Positions 41,440-49,918 of a DNA stretch of 59,151 nucleotides are shown here, one piece after another. The translations under genes and the position numbers were made by a program. Location: positions 1-59,151 of IMG/VR virus record IMGVR_UViG_3300048837_000495. The stretch is one strand, 5' to 3'. The notes below the pieces were generated by a model. The model saw only the letters and a list, made by a program, of their open reading frames with translations, was not told the origin of the DNA and did not search any database. Position 1 is the stretch's first letter. Each line of letters starts with the position of its first letter. Origin of the DNA: a virus.

Positions 41440-44286
41440 TCACCCCTCAAAAACCTTAACCGGCGCCTTTGCCAACACCTCTGCAACCTCTGCCATGGTA
41501 GCGCCGAGATTACCCATAGCTTTGCAGCGCATGTCAAGCTCCCAGCACGGCACGGCCGCACCGGCAATATGTGTCCCGCCGCCCAGGACTTTCCGAACCT
41601 CGGCGGGTTTCAACGCTCCGATAGCGATCAAGTCTTTCCTGGCCTGGGAGAATGACCCGAAAGCCTTCGTTATCCACGACCTGAATACTGGTCTGGATAT
41701 AAACATCTTCCCGGAGTCGGCTTCGTACCGCATGACCAAGGCCCCGCGGGGCATCTCGATTATCTGAGCAACGTCCGAGTCGCAATTCTTCACGATCAGC
41801 CGGCCAGTGGTGTGGGCGTCGATAAACTGACCGAGGACCGACACGGCATCGCCAGCCAAGCTCACCTTATCTTTCCGCATCCCCTGAATGGTCCGAGCCG
41901 CCCACTGCATAACGGGCTTAACGTCGAACTTTATCAGCCCCAAGTGAGAAGCGATCATTCCGCCGGCATAGGCCACTGAGGCCATGGCCAGCCAGAACCG
42001 CTCGTCGCCCTGGATACCGACCTTCGTGGCTATCGCATCGCGGCAGTCCTGCACTGCTTTCCTGGCGGCGTCGGAGTGGGTAACCAGCCACTTGGCGTAC
42101 TGCTCGCCGGCGTGGCCGTAATTGGCGTCGAGCATCCAGAAGAGATCCTCTGTGGTCCTTCCTCTGAATAGTGGGTGCTCGGACACCCAGTACTCAAAAA
42201 TCCTGTTCACCTCCGGGGCAGAGTTCTGTTTGAACGACGCGATCTTTTCAACGAGCGAAGTGTTCGATGAGGTAATGGCGATGGTCTGCCAGTGGTTCAG
42301 CACCCTCTTCTCGACGGCGTTACGATCAAGCCGGCCCTTCTCCCGGCCCTGGGTCATCTGGTACACGAAATTACTGCATGTCTCCGGGTCTTGGTTGGTC
42401 AACTCGTCGACCACCATGGGGATGGTGTTCAGGACGCCGAGGCGAGATATAAGCATATTACGAGTGTCTTCCTGGAGCATGATGAGGTCACTGTGCTTCC
42501 CCCATATCGAGGCAATGAGGCAGAGCATGAGCGTTTTCCCGACGCCGGACGGCCCGGCCAACGACACCACCCCTCCGCGGAAGCCAGTGTAGCGCATGAG
42601 CATCGAGCCAAACCCACCGGCCAGCAGGGCGAACGCGAATGGCTCCATGCCGGCCTTACCAAACACGCGGGTTGCTTCCGACCAAGCCTCCAGGCTGCCA
42701 GCCGAGTGAATCGCCTTCGCCGCTTCCGGGACACTGCGCGCCATGGACGCATCTTCGACGGAGCCGTCGGCATGGAAAATTTTCCGACCGAGAACGATCA
42801 TCTCGCCGCCGCCCTGACGCTCTTTCCAGCCCATCTGGCAGAGGAGCTTGGTCATCCTGCGTTTTGCCGTGAGTTGTGCTTGCCACGCTTCCATATATGC
42901 CACCATTGCTGCCTTGTTCTTTACTCCTACCGGCTTAATGTGCGAGTCGTACAACACTGTGAGCAGGGCTTTCGGATCGTTTACCAACGAGGACCGCAGG
43001 ACGCACTCCATATTCCCTTCGTGCGGCAGGTGGTGCTTTACTGCCATCACCTCGTAGCCTACCGACTCGTCATAGCATAACCTGTCAAGATACAAGTCGT
43101 AAGGATAGAACTCATACCACTGTCCGTCGCGTTCGACTTGCAGACCGTTTACCGTGCGCTTAAATCCTGGAGGGCAGTCAAGTTGCCCCGGCTGGAGTTC
43201 AAGTGCTGGCGTCTCGAGGTAACCGAGAACGATCGGGCTTTTGAGTTTGCCATTATACTTGCAGCCGATGCAGCCGGCCGGGTTCTTATCTCCGAAATTG
43301 GCACAGGTCGAGGCCCCGAGATCGCTCGAGAGCCACTGGTTCATTTTTGCCTCGACTTGGTCCGGGTCATACCCTGGGTGACCGGACGACCACTCTTGCG
43401 CCAGGTCTTGTCCATCCTCACAACGCGCCAGGAGGCCCAGGCATGAGTACCAAAGAGGCTCGGGTATGTTTCCCTGCGTCTCACGCATTGCGTTCAACTG
43501 AGCGCATTCTGACGCGATCTTGCTGGCGTAGGACGGGCGCCTTGTCTCGGGCAGGGCGAACTCGGCGTTGATGTCGGCCGAGGCCTTGGGCGGCAGGAGC
43601 GCGTGTCGCTCGATCTTTTTCTTTCTGGCCGCGGCGGACAGCGCGTTGACGAAAGTAAGGAACTCGACCTCAGGTGCTTCGTAAACGATCACTACTGGCT
43701 TTGGGTCTTTGCCGGGCTTGCGGTTCCAAGTACCAGGCGCCCTCAGTACCGAGGCGCTATCCGAGGTTCGGCTCGAGTCCCCGCCGATGGCTGGGGCGTA
43801 GGTCGCTACGACCTGCTTGAGCACCCGGGCTACCTCTTGCCACTTACTGGCGGCAAGTGCCTCGGTCAGAATCCAATGCGCGTAGAGCCCGTTGCCTGAG
43901 TTGACGACCGTCGGCATCGGCAGGCTGGTTTCGGCGACGAAGGCTTTGAGAGCGGCAGCGCCTTCCTTCTGAGACTTTAGCGGCCACTTCGGCCCGCAGT
44001 CGATGTCGAGGAAAAAATTCTTGAGGCTTACGGCATTTGCTTGGCTGCGAACTTTCATCCGCTCGCCGTTTGGGTTGGCTCGGTTATGGGCCTGGGCCGC
44101 AGTTACTTTTTCCTTATCGAAAACCGCCTGGGCAATATAGACGGTGTTGTGGTTTTTATCGAGGATCTCGAGTTGCTGAACGGCGGCGTCGAGGCCCGGG
44201 TAGAAGTAATGCCGAAACCCTCCAGATGGGAGGAGCATGGCAACGCAGTATAGACCGCCCTTCGGTAGGAGCTTTTCAAGAAACAC
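41440..44286 (-). CDS. primase-helicase fusion protein
   Basis: 948 residues from a GTG with AAGGTGG upstream. The N-terminal half resembles an archaeo-eukaryotic primase domain: FFLD94-ID96CGPKW carries the metal-binding Asp pair, followed by TVVNSGNGLYAHWIL (active-site His) and SVLRAPGTWNRKPG. A Cys/zinc region (CANFGDKNPAGCIGCKYNG) follows at about 330-350. The C-terminal half is a DUF927-type P-loop helicase: Walker A GPSGVGKT (578-585), Walker B MVVDEL and a sensor-like AITSSN. It would prime and unwind at the phage fork with the family A polymerase and SSB. Confidence 0.8.
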   Translation of the reverse strand: MFLEKLLPKGGLYCVAMLLPSGGFRHYFYPGLDAAVQQLEILDKNHNTVYIAQAVFDKEKVTAAQAHNRANPNGERMKVRSQANAVSLKNFFLDIDCGPKWPLKSQKEGAAALKAFVAETSLPMPTVVNSGNGLYAHWILTEALAASKWQEVARVLKQVVATYAPAIGGDSSRTSDSASVLRAPGTWNRKPGKDPKPVVIVYEAPEVEFLTFVNALSAAARKKKIERHALLPPKASADINAEFALPETRRPSYASKIASECAQLNAMRETQGNIPEPLWYSCLGLLARCEDGQDLAQEWSSGHPGYDPDQVEAKMNQWLSSDLGASTCANFGDKNPAGCIGCKYNGKLKSPIVLGYLETPALELQPGQLDCPPGFKRTVNGLQVERDGQWYEFYPYDLYLDRLCYDESVGYEVMAVKHHLPHEGNMECVLRSSLVNDPKALLTVLYDSHIKPVGVKNKAAMVAYMEAWQAQLTAKRRMTKLLCQMGWKERQGGGEMIVLGRKIFHADGSVEDASMARSVPEAAKAIHSAGSLEAWSEATRVFGKAGMEPFAFALLAGGFGSMLMRYTGFRGGVVSLAGPSGVGKTLMLCLIASIWGKHSDLIMLQEDTRNMLISRLGVLNTIPMVVDELTNQDPETCSNFVYQMTQGREKGRLDRNAVEKRVLNHWQTIAITSSNTSLVEKIASFKQNSAPEVNRIFEYWVSEHPLFRGRTTEDLFWMLDANYGHAGEQYAKWLVTHSDAARKAVQDCRDAIATKVGIQGDERFWLAMASVAYAGGMIASHLGLIKFDVKPVMQWAARTIQGMRKDKVSLAGDAVSVLGQFIDAHTTGRLIVKNCDSDVAQIIEMPRGALVMRYEADSGKMFISRPVFRSWITKAFGSFSQARKDLIAIGALKPAEVRKVLGGGTHIAGAAVPCWELDMRCKAMGNLGATMAEVAEVLAKAPVKVFEG

Positions 44287-44298
44287 CTAGCCACCTTC

Positions 44299-44339
44299 GC
44301 AAATAGGTTAGTGAAGAAGGACAGTATATACCTATTTGC
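44299..44339. promoter_or_regulatory. 10-bp inverted repeat just upstream of the primase-helicase gene
   Basis: GCAAATAGGT (44299-44308) and ACCTATTTGC (44330-44339) are perfect inverted repeats separated by 21 bp. The second arm lies in the last codons of the HTH gene on the same strand, the first 12 bp before the primase GTG. It could be a two-site operator for that HTH protein or an RNA hairpin controlling translation of the primase. Confidence 0.55.
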
Positions 44340-44622
44340 CGGCCATCTGCGCAACTACCTTTCGCAGGTAAGTGAGTTTCTCCTTGGGCTTGAGCTTTTG
44401 CTCGATCGGCAGCAACCCGGCCTCGACCGCCTTATTCAGCCGCGTCGCCAGGGTGTAGGCGATGTTCAGGCGCAGTTTGTCCTTGGGCTGGAGGGACTTT
44501 GTCCATCGGTAGAGCGATACTCGGCTGATACCAGAGAGCGCTGCGAACGCCGCCCAGGTAATAGCGGAAGCTTCTCTTGCTTGCATGACGACCAGTACTT
44601 TCGGATCAATTTTTTCTGCCAT
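44332..44622 (-). CDS. HTH DNA-binding protein
   Basis: 96 residues. ITWAAFAALSGISRVSLYRWTKSLQP (about 21-46) is a recognisable helix-turn-helix: A-x-x-x-G-I-S-R-x-S-L-Y-R-W. The C-terminus is helical and basic (LRLNIAYTLATRLNKAVEAGLLPIEQKLKPKEKLTYLRKVVAQMAGK). Probably a transcription regulator of the replication genes; the inverted repeat at its 3' end is a candidate target. Ribosome site GAGGA upstream; a terminator separates it from the SSB-like gene. Confidence 0.7.
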   Translation of the reverse strand: MAEKIDPKVLVVMQAREASAITWAAFAALSGISRVSLYRWTKSLQPKDKLRLNIAYTLATRLNKAVEAGLLPIEQKLKPKEKLTYLRKVVAQMAGK

Positions 44623-44655
44623 GATGTCCTCGTAAGAAAGTTGGTTTTACTGCCT

Positions 44656-44687
44656 AAAGCCCGGTCGCTTGCGCGATCCCGGGCTCG
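44656..44687 (-). terminator. terminator after the SSB-like gene
   Basis: Reading leftward: AGCCCGG, two unpaired bases, a TCGC-GCAA-GCGA inner stem with a GCAA tetraloop, then CCGGGCT and TTTAGG. The total 11 bp of stem with a stable tetraloop followed by T residues fits a minus-strand intrinsic terminator 22 bp beyond the SSB-like stop. Confidence 0.7.
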
Positions 44688-44709
44688 AGGATTAAGGGTT
44701 GGCTATCAA

Positions 44710-45759
44710 CTACAGACCAAGCTCCAAACGAAGCTCGTCGTCGGTGGGTCCGGCACCGCCAGCACTTACCAACTCAGGCTCGACGGTTTCCGACTGGTCG
44801 TCATCAAGACCAAGATCCAGATCGACATTCTGCGCGGCCTTGGCAGCGGCGGCTTTTTCCTCGGCTTCCTTCTTGGCCTTTGCCTCGGCTGCGGCTTTGC
44901 GTTTGGCAGCGGCGTCGGCTTTCTTCTTGGCTTCGGCCTCAACCGTCGCGCTCGGATCGGGAGCGGGAGCAGGAGCGTGAGCGGGAGCCGGCGTCGGGTT
45001 GGCCGGCAAAGCTCTCGGTGCGGCAGCACTGCGGCCTACAATCTCCTCGACCTCCGGGGACTGCGCCAGTTCCGCGAGCTTGGCAACCGATTTCTCCGGG
45101 ACGTAGCCGCCGAAGTTGAACACGTAGACCGGGAAGGATGCGGTCATGTCGAAGCCGATCAGCGTTTGCGCCATACCGAGCGGGATACCAGCACCAGAAA
45201 GCGATTTGACATAAAGCCCGAAATTCTTGAGGGATGCCGGCATGATTTTCAGCTCAAAGACGCCGTACTCGGGAACCACGACGGCGAGGATCTTGGCGTC
45301 GGCGCAGCGTTTGCCCTTGGTGGGGGCGCCGTTCTGGTCAATGCCGCTGCCCCAGGCGTTGAACTGGCAGGTAGCACACTGGTCGCTCTGCGGAGTAAGC
45401 ACCGCGGCGTCGGGACGGATGCCGTCGCTCGATTGGCAGTCGGGCGCCTCGGGCGGATTGGCCGGGTTGTAGGCCTTGAGGTACAAGGTCTTGCTGATTT
45501 CCTTCTTGGCACGGAGGACGATTACCCGCAGGTAAACATTGCCATCCGGTCCAGCGACCATTTTTGCGGGTGGATAGGGCTTCTCTTCTCCGTTTCCATC
45601 GACGAGGTTGAACTGCTTGCCGTTGGCCTTGATCCGAGCGGGTACCCCGGTCGAGATGCCGGCGGCGGCGTCTTCGTTCTGCGCCCGGGCAAGCTCGGGG
45701 TTGAGGATGTAAGCGGGAACATCTGCTTTGTTCGGTACTACGAGTGCATTTTCAGCCAT
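44710..45759 (-). CDS. single-strand DNA-binding protein, putative
   Basis: 349 residues behind AAGGAG. The N-terminal about 230 residues are predicted beta (an OB-like fold) with a Cys cluster (PDCQSSDG..., DQCATCQFNAWG, RCADAKI) likely to hold zinc. An Ala/Lys/Glu-rich helix (about 285-320) and a very acidic tail (DLDLGLDDDQSETVEPELV..., DDELRLELGL) follow. The acidic C-terminal tail is the hallmark of T7 gp2.5-like and bacterial SSB proteins, where it contacts replication partners. Position between helicase and primase agrees. No exact family match can be made without a search. Confidence 0.65.
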   Translation of the reverse strand: MAENALVVPNKADVPAYILNPELARAQNEDAAAGISTGVPARIKANGKQFNLVDGNGEEKPYPPAKMVAGPDGNVYLRVIVLRAKKEISKTLYLKAYNPANPPEAPDCQSSDGIRPDAAVLTPQSDQCATCQFNAWGSGIDQNGAPTKGKRCADAKILAVVVPEYGVFELKIMPASLKNFGLYVKSLSGAGIPLGMAQTLIGFDMTASFPVYVFNFGGYVPEKSVAKLAELAQSPEVEEIVGRSAAAPRALPANPTPAPAHAPAPAPDPSATVEAEAKKKADAAAKRKAAAEAKAKKEAEEKAAAAKAAQNVDLDLGLDDDQSETVEPELVSAGGAGPTDDELRLELGL

Positions 45760-45794
45760 GGTTGTTGCTCCTTGATTGTTTGTGATGTTGCCGG

Positions 45795-46523
45795 TTACGC
45801 CCGGCGAATCTTAACATCCTTGATACGAACCCAGTTTACCCCGGCCGGAGGAGTCTCTCCGTCCTCGAGGCGCTGTTTGACGGCGGTCTTACTGACACGG
45901 CTTTCCAGGAAGTGCTTACGAGTTGCGAAGTCCTCCTCGACCCACCCAAAGAACGCCTCCTTATCGGCGACGGTGGCCGACTCTTTGAACTCAACGAACG
46001 CAGTGCCGTGCGCAGTTTTGATGCTGGCTTTCTCCCCTCCCCCCAGCTTGTCCAGCTCCACCAGTAGCCACTGCGCACGGCGTTCCTGCAAGGCTTTCAG
46101 GTTTGCCTCGGCTTCCTCGAACTCTTTTTTCAGTTTGGAGATTTCGTCGCGGGTCTTGACGAACGCGGCGATCACTTGGTCGGCGGTAATTTTTGCTGGC
46201 TCTGGCATTGGTTTCTCCTCTTCGGTAAACACCGCCGCGGCGACAACCGGCGGGAGGTGATCTGTTTTTGCCGGAACTTCCGGCACGAAATTTTCTCGGC
46301 GGTTATTTCCCAAGGCGCCCTCCTCAATGGCGACGATGCGCCTTTCGTTTATGATTAACTCCCGATCGGACTCGCTCACTCGCACACACCACTCATTATC
46401 GAGCCGCTCGACGACAGTGGCCTTGCGCTGGACTTTCCAAGCGGGATCAAGCCAAACGATCTTCACGCCTTGGACGATGAGGTCATCGTCAACCCCGAAT
46501 ATGAAAGGCTTGTAAGTAATCAT
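45795..46523 (-). CDS. phage recombination/replication accessory protein
   Basis: 242 residues. The C-terminal part (AKITADQVIAAFVKTRDEISKLKKEFEEAEANLKALQERRAQWLLVELDKLGG..., SIKTAHGTAFVEFKESATVADKEAFFGWV, KTAVKQRLEDGETPPAGVNW) matches a widespread phage protein with a coiled coil and a small beta domain, role unknown, often next to SSB. An internal ATG at 46208 has its own GAGGAG ribosome site, so a shorter 137-residue form (45795-46208) equal to the usual family length may also be made. The N-terminal about 105 residues are a separate small domain. Confidence 0.7.
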   Translation of the reverse strand: MITYKPFIFGVDDDLIVQGVKIVWLDPAWKVQRKATVVERLDNEWCVRVSESDRELIINERRIVAIEEGALGNNRRENFVPEVPAKTDHLPPVVAAAVFTEEEKPMPEPAKITADQVIAAFVKTRDEISKLKKEFEEAEANLKALQERRAQWLLVELDKLGGGEKASIKTAHGTAFVEFKESATVADKEAFFGWVEEDFATRKHFLESRVSKTAVKQRLEDGETPPAGVNWVRIKDVKIRRA

Positions 46524-46529
46524 GTAAAC

Positions 46530-46558
46530 ACCGTAACATAATTTTCAGAGCGAGTCAA
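46530..46558 (-). promoter_or_regulatory. sigma70-type promoter for the SSB operon
   Basis: Minus strand: TTGACT (46558-46553), 17-bp spacer, TACGGT (46535-46530), the same layout as the promoter at 292 (TACCGT). The start point would lie at or next to the ATG at 46523, so this message would also be nearly leaderless. Confidence 0.6.
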
Positions 46559-46588
46559 CTACTTTTTGTTGCTTGTGTTGCAGAAATT

Positions 46589-48151
46589 TTATACCTCGGT
46601 GTTTGCCAGCGACAACACCACATCCTGCAACCGGCCCTTGTCGCGCAGTACCGAGTAGATACGTTTCTCCTCGGCGGTGGCGTAGATGCAGGCGATGTCC
46701 ATTTTTACTTTTTGTTTCGAGCCATCCATGCGAGCGTTTGCCTGCTGGTAAACCTCTGCTTTCCATGTCGGAGCGTACCAGATCGACAACGACGCCGCGG
46801 TGAGGTCCAGGCCGTGAGCCATAACCTGCGGGTGGCAGACGAGGACGTGCGGGTCTTTTGCCGAGCGAAACCGCTGGAAGATGTCAGTCCTCTTGCCAGC
46901 CGACACCCGGCCATCGACAATCTCGACCGACCAGCGTTTGCGCAGCTCGGAGGCCACGGCGTCAAGCGCCCCGGTGAATGGGACGAACACCAGGACTTTT
47001 TCGTTGTTCTCTTCAACCAACTCCTCAAGGACTTTCAGCCTCGGGCCGAAGTCGATCTTGACGAAGCCGCCGTTGGCGTCGATGACTACTCCGCAACTGG
47101 TCTGCACGATCTTCGATACCAGCACGGCAGCGTTGACCGCTGTCACCGTGGCCCCGCGAACCTCGCTTGCCGCGTACTGAATGAGCTGCTTGTAGGCTTT
47201 CGCCTGCTCCTGGCTCAGTTCGGCCCGGCGCTCGATAAAGCACGGTTGCATGTCGGTGCAGACCGATCGCTCGAACCTGATAGACGGCTTCAAAATCCTC
47301 GCCACGCTCTCCTCATGACCGCGCTTCGGCACCCATTTGAACTGGTTGATTTGCAGCATGGTTTCGTGCTTGAAGCTGGTGAAATGCCCCTTGTAGTTCA
47401 CCGGGTTGATGAGCTTTGCTTGGCCGAAGGCATCGGTCGGCTCGTTCGGTGTCGGCGTCCCGGTAAGGCCCCAGGCTGACCGAGCGATACCTTGACCGTT
47501 GATAATCCGGTTGAGCGGCTTGAACAGCGTATTCGCCCTGGCGTTACGGAATGTTGCAACCTCGTCGACGATAACGAGGTCGATGTCCGGTCGGTCCTTG
47601 AGCGCGGCCTCGACAAGCCCCACGCCATGATGGTTGATAATGTAAAAGTCGTGCTTCTTTGCGAGCAGGTCATGCCGCTTTTCCCGGCTGCCGTGCAGGA
47701 CGGCAAAAGTTCTCAGCGGGAACGACTCGAAAATGTTGGTCTGCCACACGTCCCATAAAGTGGACAGCGGGGCCACAATCAGGGTACTTCCGATCTTCCC
47801 GGCCCGGCGCAGGTAGTCGGCAGCCCAGAGCGCAGCAAGGGTTTTCCCGGTGCGCTGCTGGCTGAGAACAAAGGCTCTCGAGTTCAGCGTCAAGAACTCG
47901 GCCGTGTCGATCTGGTACCACCTCGGACGATATCTCCCTGGCCAGTCGTAAGCGGTCCTGATCGGGCTTGGCGCCTTCACTCCGACGTTGTTCAAAATCC
48001 GCACGATGTCCAGGCTGTGCGGCAGGGCGCAGTAAGTTTCCCCCTTGATCCTGGCCTCCTTGACGAGGTTCGGAAACAAAAGCCTGAGCTGGCCCGGGTC
48101 GTGCTGGAGGACGAGGTGGTTGTTTATTACTCTGGGTGCGGGTGCGGTCAT
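46589..48151 (-). CDS. SNF2/DEAD-like helicase
   Basis: 520 residues of a superfamily 2 helicase. Motif I is SQQRTGK103TLAALW, motif Ia TLIVAPLSTLWDVW, motif II VDEVA (196-199; DEVA instead of DEAH), motif III GLTGTPTPN, and in the second RecA-like domain VLVFVPFTGALDAVASEL, HPQVMAHGLDL and NARMDGSKQKV (motif VI, Arg finger). ATP-driven remodelling of DNA or protein-DNA complexes in replication or recombination is expected. It overlaps the upstream gene by 4 bp (ATGA). Confidence 0.88.
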   Translation of the reverse strand: MTAPAPRVINNHLVLQHDPGQLRLLFPNLVKEARIKGETYCALPHSLDIVRILNNVGVKAPSPIRTAYDWPGRYRPRWYQIDTAEFLTLNSRAFVLSQQRTGKTLAALWAADYLRRAGKIGSTLIVAPLSTLWDVWQTNIFESFPLRTFAVLHGSREKRHDLLAKKHDFYIINHHGVGLVEAALKDRPDIDLVIVDEVATFRNARANTLFKPLNRIINGQGIARSAWGLTGTPTPNEPTDAFGQAKLINPVNYKGHFTSFKHETMLQINQFKWVPKRGHEESVARILKPSIRFERSVCTDMQPCFIERRAELSQEQAKAYKQLIQYAASEVRGATVTAVNAAVLVSKIVQTSCGVVIDANGGFVKIDFGPRLKVLEELVEENNEKVLVFVPFTGALDAVASELRKRWSVEIVDGRVSAGKRTDIFQRFRSAKDPHVLVCHPQVMAHGLDLTAASLSIWYAPTWKAEVYQQANARMDGSKQKVKMDIACIYATAEEKRIYSVLRDKGRLQDVVLSLANTEV

Positions 48152-48360
48152 TCAGAACCAGCCGGTAAAATCTCAACAACGTTACCCCACGGCACGTACT
48201 CATCACCCCCGTAGGCGTTTCTCTTTGTCCAGCAATGTGTTTTTGAAACCTGCGTGACTACTCCGATGCGCTCACATTTCTTCCTCGGGCTTATAAACTT
48301 CACTTCGCGCCCGAGGACATCTTCGATTTTGAGTTGTTTGATTGTGTGGTAGTTTAGCAT
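48148..48360 (-). CDS. hypothetical small protein
   Basis: 70 residues (MLNYHTIKQLKIEDVLGREVKFISPRKKCERIGVVTQVSKTH...). Basic, beta-rich in the centre (GREVKFISPRKKCERIGVVTQVSK), like a small SH3-type barrel. Translationally coupled to the helicase by a 4-bp overlap, so it may be a helicase partner. No family recognised. Confidence 0.55.
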   Translation of the reverse strand: MLNYHTIKQLKIEDVLGREVKFISPRKKCERIGVVTQVSKTHCWTKRNAYGGDEYVPWGNVVEILPAGSE

Positions 48361-48389
48361 TTGGTTGATTGCAATTCGTTATTTATCGG

Positions 48390-48686
48390 TCATTTGTTGC
48401 AGAATAACTGGCACCAAACCCAGGTGTTCATTGGCACACATGCATTTGCGAGAGCATCGCCAATAAACTCTTTTTCATCGGATTCAAGGTGGACATAGGC
48501 GTAGATCCCGTTTTCATTTTCATCGTTCGCGGCGATGACGGCGCACCCGGTAACGATCTCATTCGTCATTAGGTCGGATGGAATAGGCAGCGCCGGAATC
48601 AATGCGACCATAAACGCCTTTCCTATCTTTTTCTCTGACAATTCAACTCGAAGTTCTCGTTGCATTTCCTTCTCCACGTTCTGCAA
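48390..48686 (-). CDS. hypothetical protein
   Basis: 98 residues. Charged N-terminus (MQNVEKEMQRELRVELSEKKIG), a hydrophobic central segment (KAFMVALIPALPIPSDL) and an acidic beta part (CAVIAANDENENGIYAYVHLESDEKEFIGDALANACVP). It does not resemble a known family to me. It lies between the VRR-NUC and helicase genes in the leftward operon, and local AT content is higher than in its neighbours. Confidence 0.5.
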   Translation of the reverse strand: MQNVEKEMQRELRVELSEKKIGKAFMVALIPALPIPSDLMTNEIVTGCAVIAANDENENGIYAYVHLESDEKEFIGDALANACVPMNTWVWCQLFCNK

Positions 48687-48697
48687 GATATTAGTTT

Positions 48698-49033
48698 CTA
48701 CTCAACCACCGATTTCAACCACTCCTCAAAAACCTTCAACGACTCGATCCCATCAACAACAAACACCGCACCACCCGATGCGCGGATGGCCTTGATCTGG
48801 AGGAGTTGAAACCCAGTTGGCTCCTTACCCGGTGCCTTGGCCTCAACGGCGAAAAACTTACCACGATAATGCCCGATAATATCAGGCACACCGCGCACCG
48901 ACATCGGCCCCTGCACAGCGAAGTAACTCCAGCCGGCAGCCTCCGAAAACGTTCCTGCTTTACTGGCCGGCTGGATGTCATAAGTGTTGAGAAGATCACG
49001 GATTAGTTTTTTTACTTTGCCTTCGGGGGTCAT
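48698..49033 (-). CDS. VRR-NUC domain nuclease
   Basis: 111 residues. MTPEGKVKKLIRDLLN, then GPMSVRGVPDIIGHYRGKFFAVEAKAPGKEPTGFQLLQIKAIRASGGAVFVVDG shows the VRR-NUC form of the PD-(D/E)xK fold: G-x-PD in the first strand, E-A-K in the second (E..K active site), then a Q-x-x-x-I-x-x-x-x-x-G helix-strand. Stand-alone VRR-NUC proteins of phages act as structure-specific or Holliday-junction-like nucleases. It sits in a recombination/repair cluster with the RecB-like and DEDD exonucleases. Confidence 0.88.
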   Translation of the reverse strand: MTPEGKVKKLIRDLLNTYDIQPASKAGTFSEAAGWSYFAVQGPMSVRGVPDIIGHYRGKFFAVEAKAPGKEPTGFQLLQIKAIRASGGAVFVVDGIESLKVFEEWLKSVVE

Positions 49034-49082
49034 TGGGTTTCCCAGTATAATATGCGCTGGCGCTTCTCAGGGGTGCAGGCCC

Positions 49083-49193
49083 TCAGCGCCGAATGCTTTC
49101 CTGCACTGCTTCAACATACCCACTCCTGGCCCAGCCAGGTGATACCTGTTCATTCAGGTCGTAGCGTTTGGCAACGGCGTCGGCTACGGGCAC
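49083..49193 (-). CDS. possible 36-residue protein after the exonuclease
   Basis: A GTG 6 bp past the DEDD exonuclease stop, in the same frame, opens 36 codons (MPVADAVAKRYDLNEQVSPG..., ending VQESIRR). The composition is protein-like, but no ribosome site precedes it. It could also be a broken C-terminal extension of the exonuclease behind its TAA. A hairpin-forming stretch (GGCGCT...AGCGCC) lies at 49059-49090, at its end; it may be a weak terminator. Confidence 0.25.
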   Translation of the reverse strand: MPVADAVAKRYDLNEQVSPGWARSGYVEAVQESIRR

Positions 49194-49199
49194 ACTAAG

Positions 49200-49727
49200 T
49201 TATTTCAACCCATCACGATCCCAAAGCGCCATCAAGTACCCGGCTTGCCACTCTGCGTCGTCGACGGCTTTATGGGCGGTGCCTTCCCAGGTAATCTTAA
49301 CCGGCGGATACGTATTACGAACGGTTCGGAAACAGCGGACGTTTCGATAAGACCACGGGGGATCGTCGCTAATGCGGTGATATGCTTGGCCGAGTATCGT
49401 TATGTCGAAATCCGCACCGTTTCCCCAGACGCAGAAGTCATCGCCGAGCTTCTCAACCCACAGCGTGAACTGCTCAAGTGCGTGAGGGAGAAGGATGGTT
49501 TTCCCTTTGAACTCGGCCCGAGCCTCGTCGCTCTGCGCCATCCACCACACGATTGTCGATGCGTCGACGATACCACCAGATGCCATGGCGGAAGCGAGGT
49601 CTACTTTTATGTAGAAGCGATCAAGAATCTCCTGGCCTGGAAGGTCGAAAGCTACAGCACCGATAGCGATGATCGCTGCGTCCGGTTTCGTTGACAGCGT
49701 TTCGAGGTCAATCAGTACGTGTTTCAT
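49200..49727 (-). CDS. DEDD-family 3'-5' exonuclease
   Basis: 175 residues from the ATG at 49727, which overlaps the upstream stop (ATGA). HVLID-L-E-T is the first DEDD motif (Asp6, Glu8), FCVWGNGADFDI the second (Asp in motif II), and HKAVDDAEWQAGYL the third (His and Asp of the DEDDh type). The family (DnaQ/RNase T-like, often labelled 3'-5' exonuclease) trims DNA or RNA ends. Part of an ATGA-coupled trio with the zinc-ribbon and RecB-like genes. Confidence 0.85.
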   Translation of the reverse strand: MKHVLIDLETLSTKPDAAIIAIGAVAFDLPGQEILDRFYIKVDLASAMASGGIVDASTIVWWMAQSDEARAEFKGKTILLPHALEQFTLWVEKLGDDFCVWGNGADFDITILGQAYHRISDDPPWSYRNVRCFRTVRNTYPPVKITWEGTAHKAVDDAEWQAGYLMALWDRDGLK

Positions 49728-49918
49728 ATCAGTTCCTCTATGCGATCCGGGCGAATCTCCTGTCCGTGTACTCTGTCCCACATGGCGAACAAGCACGAAC
49801 AATCCCAGCACAGCGAGTCTGCTTTAGTATACTCTGACGTAACTCGAACAAGTTTCATTCTTCGGTTGCACGTTGGGCACACAGGGCGTTCTGTTGATTT
49901 CAATACTCTTGACATCAT
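49724..49918 (-). CDS. small zinc-ribbon protein
   Basis: 64 residues from the ATG at 49918 behind GAGGAGGGG; the next codon is also ATG. Two Cys pairs (RPVCPTCNRRMKLV and SLCWDCSCLFAMWDRVH) form a zinc ribbon. Small phage zinc ribbons often pair with nucleases; here its start overlaps the RecB-like stop and its stop overlaps the exonuclease start, suggesting a complex or coordinated role. Confidence 0.7.
   Translation of the reverse strand: MMSRVLKSTERPVCPTCNRRMKLVRVTSEYTKADSLCWDCSCLFAMWDRVHGQEIRPDRIEELI

Noticed and set aside
44311-46260. 649-codon plus-strand frame
   Set aside because: Antisense shadow of the SSB-like gene and neighbours; Gly/Leu/Arg-rich as expected from reading GC-rich genes backward.
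46176-46358. Plus-strand small frames in the replication region
   Set aside because: They are antisense to coupled minus-strand genes and have no ribosome sites.
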